A DNA stretch of 17,015 nt from positions 1 through 17,015 of the forward strand of contig JAJDEH010000343.1 of NCBI GenBank assembly GCA_029259935.1. Reading direction: 5' to 3'. Under the pieces are notes generated by a model. It made no database searches. It was not told the DNA's origin and saw nothing but the letters and a program-made list of their open reading frames with translations. Position numbers and translations under genes: made by a program. This stretch comes from Planctomycetota bacterium. Lineage in GTDB: Bacteria; Planctomycetota; Planctomycetia; Pirellulales; Pirellulaceae. Below are positions 1-6,924 of the stretch, in pieces (positions within the stretch are counted from its first letter, which is position 1; every line of letters begins with the position of its first letter).

Positions 1-73
1 TACCCCCTAGGGGAGTCGAACCCCTGTCTTCGGACTGAGAATCCGATGTCCTGGGCCACTAGACGAAGGGGGC
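1..73 (-). tRNA. tRNA-Glu (anticodon CTC)
   Basis: Read leftwards, the 73 nt fold as a full cloverleaf. The acceptor stem is GCCCCCT/AGGGGGT with a G-U first pair, the anticodon stem is TCGGA/TCCGA around the loop TTCTCAG, and the T arm is AGGGG-TTCGACT-CCCCT. The discriminator base is A. The anticodon CTC (complement of positions 37-39) reads GAG codons for glutamate, and the body closely resembles enterobacterial tRNA-Glu. The 3' end lies on the window edge, so whether CCA is encoded cannot be seen. It lies 75 nt downstream of the kinase gene on the same strand and has its own promoter candidate. Confidence 0.95.
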
Positions 74-86
74 CGGTGGTTATTTT

Positions 87-115
87 GTTATCGGCGGCGA
101 GCGACGATTTGTCCA
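87..115 (-). promoter_or_regulatory. candidate promoter of the tRNA-Glu gene
   Basis: On the minus strand TGGACA (110-115) is followed after exactly 17 nt by GATAAC (87-92). These match the sigma-70 -35 and -10 consensus at 5/6 and 4/6. The -10 box ends 13 nt before the first tRNA base, leaving room for a short 5' leader. The matches are seen in the sequence; activity is inferred. Confidence 0.45.
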
Positions 116-148
116 GTCGGCTCAGTTTCTTGTGCTGAAACGCTTCTG

Positions 149-1720
149 TCAACTCCTGGTAGTCGGCTCGGCTGCGGGATTCTTCGGACGGGCATTCTTT
201 CGCTGGCGGTTGAGGCGGTCGATCGTTTGCCGCATCGACCAGCTTAGTTGCTTGCGATACGGGTACACTTCGTCCAATTTTTCTTCCATTCGCGCCCGGT
301 CCTTGCGATGCCAAAACACGATGGCTTGCCCGGCAAGTCCAAACGCGCGTATAGGGGCCGCCGACTGCTCGACGTTGGCCAGCTCGACAAACAGCGGCAT
401 CGCCGCCTCGTAGTCCGTCCGGTCGAGATAGAGTTCGGCCAGCCGCTGTTGGGCTCGACGAATGTTCAATTGCCGCACGGCCCGTTCGTTGGCCGCCAAA
501 TCCGCCTCCAACGGAAAATACTTTTCCACGCTCAGCAGCGCTTCTTCGCTTTGCGCCCACGTGCCATACCGATATTGTTCCAACGCGTTTTCTTGCCGGG
601 GCACGGTGGGGGCATCGTTTTGCTCTTGCAGCAGAGGTTCGGGAGCATTCACCCAGGCGATCATGCCGCCGGCGCAACAGCCAACCACAACCGCCATCGC
701 CAATCCAAGCCAAATTCGACGCGACCTTCCGAAATGACGCGGTCCCGAATTCATCACCGCCGCCAGCTTTTGCGTCGACTCGGACCCAACGACCGTTCTG
801 ATGCCGCTTGACGTCCATTGATCGAATCCGCTGGGCCAACCATCCTCGAGGCCTTCGACCGGCACCGACCGCAATTCGCTTAGCAAGTCCAGCGCGTGTT
901 CAAAGCGGTCATTGGGATCCTTGGCCATCATCTTGTGAACGATACAGCACAATGCGATCGGGACGTCGGGCCGCAACTCTTCCAGGCGGCGAGGTTCCGT
1001 GCGCAGGTGTTTCACGGCGACATTCAGCAGCGATTCGCCGTCGAACGGCGGTTGCCCGGCCAGCATGTGATAACAAGTGACGCCCAGCGAATAGATATCG
1101 CTGCGCTGGTCGACCGCGTTTCCTTCCACCTGTTCGGGACTCATATACAGCGGCGTCCCCATGGTCATGCCGACTTGGGTGAGATTCAAGTCCTCCCGAC
1201 GAATGGCGCGGGCCAGTCCAAAGTCGGCGACCTTCACGTCTCCGCTGGCCGACAACATGATATTCTCGGGCTTGATGTCGCGGTGAATGATGCCCTCGGC
1301 GGCGGCCTTGTGCAGGGCGGCGGCAACCTGGCGCAGGATGTCGACCGCCAAAGCGGCTCCGACCGCGCCGTTACGATTTAGAAACTGCCGTAGATTCAGG
1401 CCTTTGACATATTCCTGGACAATGAAATGCAGACCGTCGATGCAATCCACATCGTGGATTTGCACGATATTGCCGTGCACCAACGAGGCGGCCGATTGTG
1501 CTTCGTGGATGAATCGCTGCACCCAGGCCGGATCGTTCGCCAAATGGCGTTTCAACACCTTGATCGCGACCTGGCGACGAAGCGTATCCTGCTGGCCCAA
1601 GTAGACGTCGGCCATTCCGCCTCGGCCCAACCGCCGTAGCAGGTGATATTCCCCAAGCGGCATTCCCGTGAGATCGGGTTCGCTATCGGGCACCGGGGGC
1701 GTTACCTGCGGATCGGTCAT
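149..1720 (-). CDS. Hanks-type Ser/Thr protein kinase, membrane-anchored, TPR-like C-terminus
   Basis: The 523-residue protein phosphorylates Ser/Thr of unknown partners. The kinase domain (about residues 26-290) has all key parts: glycine loop LGRGGMADV (31-39), ATP-binding Lys54 in VAIK, Glu73 of helix C, catalytic HRD 146-148 with Lys150 and Asn153, DFG 166-168, and SPE 194-196 in place of APE. It should therefore be active. A basic stretch precedes one membrane helix (about 336-357). The last 160 residues are outside the membrane by prediction and contain helical, TPR-like segments (about 385-490) that could sense a ligand or bind a protein. Planctomycetes carry many such kinases. It starts with ATG without a strong ribosome binding site. 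It is divergent from the lipoprotein/ABC cluster, so no target is implied by position. Confidence 0.93.
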   Translation of the reverse strand: MTDPQVTPPVPDSEPDLTGMPLGEYHLLRRLGRGGMADVYLGQQDTLRRQVAIKVLKRHLANDPAWVQRFIHEAQSAASLVHGNIVQIHDVDCIDGLHFIVQEYVKGLNLRQFLNRNGAVGAALAVDILRQVAAALHKAAAEGIIHRDIKPENIMLSASGDVKVADFGLARAIRREDLNLTQVGMTMGTPLYMSPEQVEGNAVDQRSDIYSLGVTCYHMLAGQPPFDGESLLNVAVKHLRTEPRRLEELRPDVPIALCCIVHKMMAKDPNDRFEHALDLLSELRSVPVEGLEDGWPSGFDQWTSSGIRTVVGSESTQKLAAVMNSGPRHFGRSRRIWLGLAMAVVVGCCAGGMIAWVNAPEPLLQEQNDAPTVPRQENALEQYRYGTWAQSEEALLSVEKYFPLEADLAANERAVRQLNIRRAQQRLAELYLDRTDYEAAMPLFVELANVEQSAAPIRAFGLAGQAIVFWHRKDRARMEEKLDEVYPYRKQLSWSMRQTIDRLNRQRKNARPKNPAAEPTTRS

Positions 1721-1758
1721 ATGGACGCCAGGCGTTTCAGAATCGTGAGCCCTACCAT

Positions 1759-1787
1759 AGTATGGAATGCGTGAAAAAGATTGACAA
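1759..1787 (-). promoter_or_regulatory. candidate promoter of the kinase gene
   Basis: On the minus strand TTGTCA (1782-1787) and CATACT (1759-1764) are separated by 17 nt, matching the sigma-70 boxes at 5/6 and 4/6. The -10 box lies 38 nt upstream of the kinase ATG, giving a leader of about 30 nt. For the opposite strand, a TATGAT hexamer at 1872-1877 could be the -10 box of the rightward cluster, but no good -35 box precedes it. Confidence 0.35.
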
Positions 1788-1936
1788 CAGAGGCCAGCGC
1801 GAACAAGGATTCACCCCGGGCAGCGAATTAAGAACTGAAGGAATCCTGGTGTTCGCAACTTCAACGCAGGTTATGATTAGGCTTGTCCACTCATTTTACT
1901 AGAAGGTGGCCCTACTTTCGGCGGAGTTTTCAAGCG

Positions 1937-2446
1937 ATGCAGTTGTGCTGGCCGCGAATTATTGTTGGCTTTTTTCTTAGTCTAGGCCTGCCCCTGGGGT
2001 TCTGCGGTTGCGAGCCGCCCACTGAGTACGAAACTTGGATCGAGTACCCGGATGTCAAATTCCTGACGAAGTCTGGAAAAATCGAAAGGATGCTAAGCGC
2101 CCGCCCGCCCGCCAACAGTCCGATCGTGGTGCAACTGGCGGATGGCACGTCCAAGAACATCAATGAATTGAGTTCCGCCAAACTTGAAGAAATTTACGGG
2201 CCGCCGCGGCAGGTTGAATTCAACGAACTGGTTACGACCTATTGGGAGTTGCCGGAAGTTAGTTACCTGTGTGAGAACGGAAAGATCTGGTCGGTTTCGG
2301 TCGCCGGCGGCCAGACAGGACTGAAGATCGCGGCCGACAAGAAAGGCCCGTTCGTTACCATGCCGATGAAGGAAAGCCAGTTAATCAAGATCTTCGGCGA
2401 GCCGTTGGCCAGGACAAAAAAACCAACCGTGCCACCACTCCGTTAG
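1937..2446 (+). CDS. hypothetical lipoprotein with two repeated modules
   Basis: The 169-residue product begins with a short, hydrophobic signal peptide (1-22) ending in GFCGC; Cys25, with Gly before it, is the likely lipidated residue. The mature part holds two copies of one module, about residues 34-90 and 103-156. Both run W-x-(Y/L)-P-(D/E)-V-x-(F/Y)-L-x-x-x-G-K-I, then a helix ending in L-x-x-I-(Y/F)-G-x-P. The G-x-P turn followed by a tryptophan-containing strand is reminiscent of BamE/SmpA-like small lipoproteins, but this is only a resemblance. An in-frame TTG at 1883 would add 18 residues; the ATG at 1937 is preferred because it gives a clean signal peptide. It ends 49 nt before the adaptor gene and probably shares its transcript. 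Function unknown. Confidence 0.7.
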   Translation: MQLCWPRIIVGFFLSLGLPLGFCGCEPPTEYETWIEYPDVKFLTKSGKIERMLSARPPANSPIVVQLADGTSKNINELSSAKLEEIYGPPRQVEFNELVTTYWELPEVSYLCENGKIWSVSVAGGQTGLKIAADKKGPFVTMPMKESQLIKIFGEPLARTKKPTVPPLR

Positions 2447-2476
2447 GACTTCACGTGCTCCGGTAGGACTTCACGT
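2438..2476 (+). repeat. 20-bp tandem duplication across the lipoprotein stop codon
   Basis: The unit CTCCGTTAGGACTTCACGT (2438-2456) recurs as CTCCGGTAGGACTTCACGT at 2458-2476, a 20-bp period with one mismatch. The first copy holds the TAG stop of the lipoprotein gene. It looks like a recent slippage duplication in the spacer before the adaptor gene. Confidence 0.85.
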
Positions 2477-2495
2477 CATCCCCAAAGACCGTCCC

Positions 2496-3776
2496 ATGCG
2501 ACCTTGGATCATCATCAGTTTACTGACGCTCGTGGTAGCTTCGATCGGCGTCGCGGCCTACAAACCTGTTTCAAATGCTTGGCGCAAAAGAAGTCTGAAC
2601 AACTGGCGTGAAGTCGAGGTCGAGCAAGGGACGATCGTGTCGGTCGTGAATTCGACCGGCGAGGTGAAGCCCGTGTTGTCCGTCTCGGTCGGTTCGGTTG
2701 TTTCCGGGCCGATCGTCAAGTTGAGCGTCGACTTCAACGACGAAGTAACCAAGGACCAGGTGTTGGCGGTAATCGACAAGCGGCCGTTTCAAGCGTTTGT
2801 GGATCGCGACAAGGCCACGCTGCTCAGCCGTCAAGCGGATGTACTGCGGGCCAAGGCCTTGCTGGAACAGGCCAAGAACGACGAAAAACGGGCGATGCGA
2901 CTGCGGGCCAAGAACAAGGATTACATCTCGCAGAGTGAGATGGACCAACTGAAGTTTAATCGGCAGTCACTCGAGGCGCAGGTCCAACTGTCGGAAGCGT
3001 CCGTGGAGCAAGCCCGCGCCTCGCTACGCAACTCCGAAGCGAATCTCAGCTATTGCGAGATCAAGGCACCTGTTAGCGGAATCGTGATCGATCGCAAGAT
3101 TGAACCGGGCCAATCACTGGCGGCGGCGTTTCAGACTCCCGAATTGTTCATCGTCAGTCCCGATATGCGGTCGGCCATGCATGTGTTCGCCGCCGTCGAT
3201 GAAGCCGATATCGGCATGATCGCTCAGGCCCTAAAGGACGTGCGGCCTGTCGAGTTTACCGTCGATGGTTATCCCGAGGAGCTATTCAAAGGCACGATCA
3301 AGCAAATTCGCATGAGTTCCGCTCAAACACAAAACGTCGTGACTTATCCGGTGGTCGTGGAAGCGCCAAATCCCGAAATGAAGCTGATGCCCGGTATGAC
3401 CGCCAGTATCACCTTCGAAGTCGATAAAAAGGAAGACGTTATCAAGATCCCCAATGCGGCGCTGCGCTTCTACCCGGATCAACGGTTTGTTCATAAGGAT
3501 GATCGCAAAGTACTGACCGGCGAAGGACTAAATCAGGAAGAAGACGAAGAGGATCCGCCGGAATCCATGCTGTCGGCCGGCGAGCGGACGAGGGCCCGCG
3601 CCAAACGAAACAAGCGGCATGTATGGGTCGCCGAAGAGAATCTGCTGAGGGCGGTGGAAGTGGTGATCGGCATCAGCGACAACAAGTTCAGTCAGTTGAT
3701 TTCCGGAGACCTAAAACCCGGACAGAAATTGGTCACGGGCATCAAACCGAAAACCGGTGGCCCTTGGTCTTGGTAA
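2496..3776 (+). CDS. MacA/HlyD-type periplasmic adaptor of an ABC efflux system
   Basis: The 426-residue protein has an N-terminal membrane anchor (about 4-22) and the domain order of membrane fusion proteins. The first lipoyl half is at about 65-95, a long helical hairpin at 97-182, the second lipoyl half at 185-218 (LSYCEIKAPVSGIVIDRKIE region), the beta-barrel at about 225-310 and a membrane-proximal domain from 315. This order and the barrel/lipoyl wording fit MacA-like adaptors, which link an inner-membrane MacB-type ABC transporter to an outer-membrane channel. A charged insert at about 340-375 (EEDEEDPPESM, then many Arg/Lys) interrupts the membrane-proximal domain and is unusual. The ATG has a weak ribosome binding site. 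The permease follows after 24 nt; no TolC-like gene is in the window. Confidence 0.9.
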   Translation: MRPWIIISLLTLVVASIGVAAYKPVSNAWRKRSLNNWREVEVEQGTIVSVVNSTGEVKPVLSVSVGSVVSGPIVKLSVDFNDEVTKDQVLAVIDKRPFQAFVDRDKATLLSRQADVLRAKALLEQAKNDEKRAMRLRAKNKDYISQSEMDQLKFNRQSLEAQVQLSEASVEQARASLRNSEANLSYCEIKAPVSGIVIDRKIEPGQSLAAAFQTPELFIVSPDMRSAMHVFAAVDEADIGMIAQALKDVRPVEFTVDGYPEELFKGTIKQIRMSSAQTQNVVTYPVVVEAPNPEMKLMPGMTASITFEVDKKEDVIKIPNAALRFYPDQRFVHKDDRKVLTGEGLNQEEDEEDPPESMLSAGERTRARAKRNKRHVWVAEENLLRAVEVVIGISDNKFSQLISGDLKPGQKLVTGIKPKTGGPWSW

Positions 3777-3800
3777 TCACTCGATCGGATTGGCGCGGCC

Positions 3801-5042
3801 ATGGGCTTCCTCATCACGTTTCGCATCGCTTTTCGGGCATTGGCTAAGAATAAAATGCGAGCGGGCTTAACCGTCCTGGGCGTAGTCATTGGAATCGCCG
3901 CCGTGACGACGATGGTTTCCATCGGCCAAAGCGCCGGTCAACTGGTGCAAGGCGAACTGCAAGGCTTGGGAACCAATGTCATCATTGTCATGCCGGGAAC
4001 TCGACGCCGTGGCGGCGTGCGGCAGAACGTCACCAATTCGCTGACCGCCTCGGATGCCCTCGCGATTTCGGAAGAATGCCCCAGTGTCCTGGCTGCATCC
4101 CCGATCGTCGGCGCAGGCGGCCAGATCATCTACGGCAATGAGAACTGGAGCCCCAAAGAGATGTTTGGCGTGGGGCCCGAGTACTCGATGGTACGCAATT
4201 GGCCGGTGCGGCGAGGTGGGTTTTTCAACGAGTCGGACGTGAGTTCAGCCGCCAAAGTGTGCGTCATCGGGCAGACGATCGTCGCCAAGTTGTTTCAAAC
4301 GACGAATCCTATTGGTGAAATTGTCCGCATTAAGAACATTCCGTTTCGCGTGATCGGCGTGTTGGAAGAAAAAGGCGCCAACATGGTCGGCGATGATCAG
4401 GACAATGTGATCCTGATGCCTTACACGACCGTCCGCAAACGACTGCAGGGCTCGAAGTTCGACGACGTTCACGCGATCATGGTTTCCGCGCGGTCGACGT
4501 CGCGGATGCCCGAAGCGACCTTTGAAATCAAGCAGTTACTGTACGAGCGTCATTCGATTCCGCCAGGCGAGCAACCCGATTTCATGGTGCAAAGCACGAT
4601 GGAGATTGCCGGCGTCGTGAATGTGATCATGGGCACCATGACGTTGATGTTGGCGGCGATCGCGGGCATTTCGCTCGTGGTGGGCGGCGTGGGAATCATG
4701 AACATCATGCTGGTGTCCGTCACCGAGCGGACGCGAGAGATTGGCATCCGCATGGCCGTGGGGGCGCGAGGATGGGACATTCTGTGGCAATTTCTTGTCG
4801 AGGCAGTCCTGCTCTCCTGTATCGGCGGGCTGATTGGCCTGTGTTTGGGAATTAGCGCGTCGGTGGGCGTCACGATGATCATCAATTCAATATCGACCGG
4901 CCGCGATTGGCCCATTGTCATATCGATTCCCGCCGCGGTTCTGGCCATTGTGTTTTCAGCGTTTGTCGGCGTCACGTTCGGCCTATTCCCGGCACTGCGC
5001 GCCAGCCGTCTGGATCCGATAGATGCTCTTCGCTACGAGTAG
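3801..5042 (+). CDS. MacB/FtsX-type ABC transporter permease
   Basis: The 413-residue protein has the four-helix MacB/FtsX layout: one N-terminal helix (about 21-42, after the basic stretch KNKMRAG), a large periplasmic domain (about 45-265), then three helices between about 275 and 400. The cytoplasmic loop TERTREIGIRMAVGAR, which contacts the ATPase, is conserved, and so is the C-terminal PALRASRLDPIDALRYE ending typical of this family. Such proteins do not transport through a pore but transmit ATP-driven motion to the periplasm with their adaptor. The nucleotide-binding domain, fused in MacB itself, is absent here and no ATPase gene is adjacent. The start ATG lacks a strong ribosome binding site, so translation may be coupled to the adaptor gene. 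Confidence 0.92.
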   Translation: MGFLITFRIAFRALAKNKMRAGLTVLGVVIGIAAVTTMVSIGQSAGQLVQGELQGLGTNVIIVMPGTRRRGGVRQNVTNSLTASDALAISEECPSVLAASPIVGAGGQIIYGNENWSPKEMFGVGPEYSMVRNWPVRRGGFFNESDVSSAAKVCVIGQTIVAKLFQTTNPIGEIVRIKNIPFRVIGVLEEKGANMVGDDQDNVILMPYTTVRKRLQGSKFDDVHAIMVSARSTSRMPEATFEIKQLLYERHSIPPGEQPDFMVQSTMEIAGVVNVIMGTMTLMLAAIAGISLVVGGVGIMNIMLVSVTERTREIGIRMAVGARGWDILWQFLVEAVLLSCIGGLIGLCLGISASVGVTMIINSISTGRDWPIVISIPAAVLAIVFSAFVGVTFGLFPALRASRLDPIDALRYE

Positions 5043-5047
5043 ATTGG

Positions 5048-6496
5048 GTGTTAGCACAAGTAACCAAACGCCGCCGAAGCTGGATAAGCTGGAGCTTGCG
5101 AACATTGCTGCTGGTGACGATGGTGTTGGGGTTGCTCCTAGTGCCCATTACGCAGCGGATTCACCGTGAGCGGCAGCAGCGAGCTGCACTTAATCAACTA
5201 GCAGAGCGCGGTGTCAAAATTTCTAAAATTGGCTACCGGTACAAAGAGCCAGTTTGGTGGCACCATCTGGTTGGGAACGACGTCGAGAGCCTTGAAATTC
5301 GTCGCCGACCGTTTTCTGATGTCGATCTAGGCTTGATCGCTCAATTGACATCTTTGAAACACCTCCAGGTCCACAACACGTCGGTATCGGATCTCACTCC
5401 GCTGGCGGGATTGTCCGAGCTGCGGTCTGTCATTCTTGCTGGCACGGATGTTGCTGACCTCTCCCCGTTATCGAAACTGCCGCAACTGCAATCCATAGAT
5501 GTAAGTAGGACGAAAGTAGTTGATCTGTCGCTCTTGGCGAATCCGCCGCAACTGCATTCCATCGATGTAAGTATCACGAAAGTGGTTGATCTCTCACACT
5601 TGTCAAAACTAAAGCAGCTGCGATCAGTCAATGTGCGTAAGACGAAAGTAGTTGACCTTTCACCCTTGGCAAAGCTGAAAGAGCTAGAGTCCGTTAACTT
5701 GAATAGTACGCCCGCCGTAGACCTTTCTCCCCTTGCAGGCTTGACGAGGTTACAGTCTCTTGACCTGTCCTACACGTCGGTAAGTGACCTCGCGCCACTT
5801 GCTGATTTGAAACGAATGGAGTCCCTTGATTTGAGCTATACGCCCGTCGCTGATCTTTCACCTCTGGCGGGTTTGACGCAACTACATACCCTCAAGTTGC
5901 ATGACGCTTCGTCGATTAAAGACCTCTCTCCAGTGGCAAGGTTGACCAAGTTGGAGAATCTTGACTTATTCGGTACATCCGTGAGCGACCTGGAGCCGTT
6001 ACGAGATGTTGTAAAACTACGGGAGGTGCGATTGAACCTAAAGTTGTCAGTCCTTGACCTTTCGCCCCTGGCCCGGATGTCGCAATTACGTGCGCTGTCG
6101 GTATTGACCTCATCAGCCGACATTTCGCCACTATCTGGGCTAAAAAACTTGGAAGAACTTTGGTTAGCTGGCCCTTCAATTGTCGACATTTCTCCTTTGA
6201 GCGAGCTTCCGAATTTAAGCAGGTTGTTCTTGGCCGACACGTCTGTATCGGATATTTCTTCTCTTGCGGAGTTACGGGAACTTGACTGGCTTTTCTTGTT
6301 CAATAACCCCGTGTCGGACCTTAGCCCCCTTTCGCACTTGAAACAGCTAAGGGAACTCATATTGCGGAGAACGATGGTAGTTGACCTGTCACCTCTGGCG
6401 AAGCTGAGCGAATTGTCCGTCTCGATTGGCGAGTCTCAGCAGGTGACGATCCCCGTGGAACTTGAAGGCCGAATCAGTAGACTCCGAGCAGAGTAG
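5048..6496 (+). CDS. membrane-anchored leucine-rich-repeat protein
   Basis: Taken from the GTG at 5048, the product has 482 residues. The open frame runs further upstream inside the permease gene, but the N-terminus from 5048 fits a planctomycete pattern: a basic stretch (KRRRS), then SWSLRTLLLVTMVLGLLL as a membrane helix or uncleaved signal. After a linker of about 60 residues come 16-17 repeats of 22 residues with the pattern L-x-x-L-x-x-L-x-x-(L/V)-x-(L/V)-x-x-(T)-x-V-x-D-L-S-P, an SDS22/internalin-like solenoid usually used for protein binding. No enzymatic domain is seen. It begins 5 nt after the permease stop, implying translational coupling. Its third codon positions look more AT-rich than its neighbours', which fits faster evolution or transfer. 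Confidence 0.8.
   Translation: MLAQVTKRRRSWISWSLRTLLLVTMVLGLLLVPITQRIHRERQQRAALNQLAERGVKISKIGYRYKEPVWWHHLVGNDVESLEIRRRPFSDVDLGLIAQLTSLKHLQVHNTSVSDLTPLAGLSELRSVILAGTDVADLSPLSKLPQLQSIDVSRTKVVDLSLLANPPQLHSIDVSITKVVDLSHLSKLKQLRSVNVRKTKVVDLSPLAKLKELESVNLNSTPAVDLSPLAGLTRLQSLDLSYTSVSDLAPLADLKRMESLDLSYTPVADLSPLAGLTQLHTLKLHDASSIKDLSPVARLTKLENLDLFGTSVSDLEPLRDVVKLREVRLNLKLSVLDLSPLARMSQLRALSVLTSSADISPLSGLKNLEELWLAGPSIVDISPLSELPNLSRLFLADTSVSDISSLAELRELDWLFLFNNPVSDLSPLSHLKQLRELILRRTMVVDLSPLAKLSELSVSIGESQQVTIPVELEGRISRLRAE
5480..5595 (+). repeat. near-identical 66-bp tandem copies inside the LRR gene
   Basis: The segments 5480-5529 and 5546-5595 are exactly 66 bp (one 22-residue repeat) apart and differ at 6 of 50 bases. 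Other repeats of the gene are far more diverged, so this pair is a recent unit duplication. Both carry the phrase ACGAAAGT(A/G)GTTGATCT. Confidence 0.85.
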
Positions 6497-6924
6497 TGGA
6501 TTGTCCGGTCCGTCGCAAAACGACCCGTCTTGCCAAGGCGGGATTTGCAGCGAGTGCAATCCCCCAAGTTGACGGATCGTTCCAGGATAGGCTGAAATTC
6601 CGTGGAATCATCCGACGTCAGGGATCGCCTCGTCCGATCCGGCGAGCGCTAACGCACATGACGCGGACGCCGCGCCGCACCGCGTAGGACTCGGTTCTGA
6701 CTCGGTCGCGGTTCCCGTTGCCCAAGGCCCCACAATTTGATAAGTTAGGCGATTGCCTCCAAGCTTGTTTCGAGTCGTCAGGGTGGCGGCTGGCTGGTGG
6801 TAATCGAAATTCGCACCCCCTAACCCCGTGGCGACGGCGATTTAATCGTCTAGGGCAGACTGAATCGGTCGTCTCCGCAACTTCTAACGCGCCGCCATTT
6901 CGGCGGGCGAAATCTGTGAGGAAC
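6497..6924. other. 428-bp region between the LRR gene and rpsA
   Basis: No convincing gene is seen. Just after the LRR stop, 6540-6563 forms a hairpin (GGGAT-T-TGCA, loop GCGAG, TGCAATCCC; nine pairs and one bulge) without a T-tract, a weak terminator candidate. CGATTTAATCG at 6838-6848 is a perfect small palindrome. CCGCC-ATTTC-GGCGG at 6892-6906 is a hairpin ending 11 nt before the GAGGA preceding the rpsA ATG. A TTGCCC at about 6718 with a GATAAG-like box after 15 nt is a poor promoter match. The long distance suggests that rpsA has its own promoter and a structured leader. Confidence 0.4.

Noticed and set aside
4907..5047. Upstream extension of the LRR gene inside the permease gene
   Set aside because: It would overlap the permease by 136 bp in another frame and spoil the N-terminal basic-plus-helix pattern.
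6496..6687. 63-codon frame after the LRR gene
   Set aside because: No ribosome binding site, Arg/Thr-rich product, no recognisable domain.
6718..6924. 69-codon in-frame upstream extension of rpsA from a TTG
   Set aside because: The encoded stretch is Arg/Ser-rich and unlike any S1 N-terminus, while MVNRNLIRSL at 6925 is a typical start.
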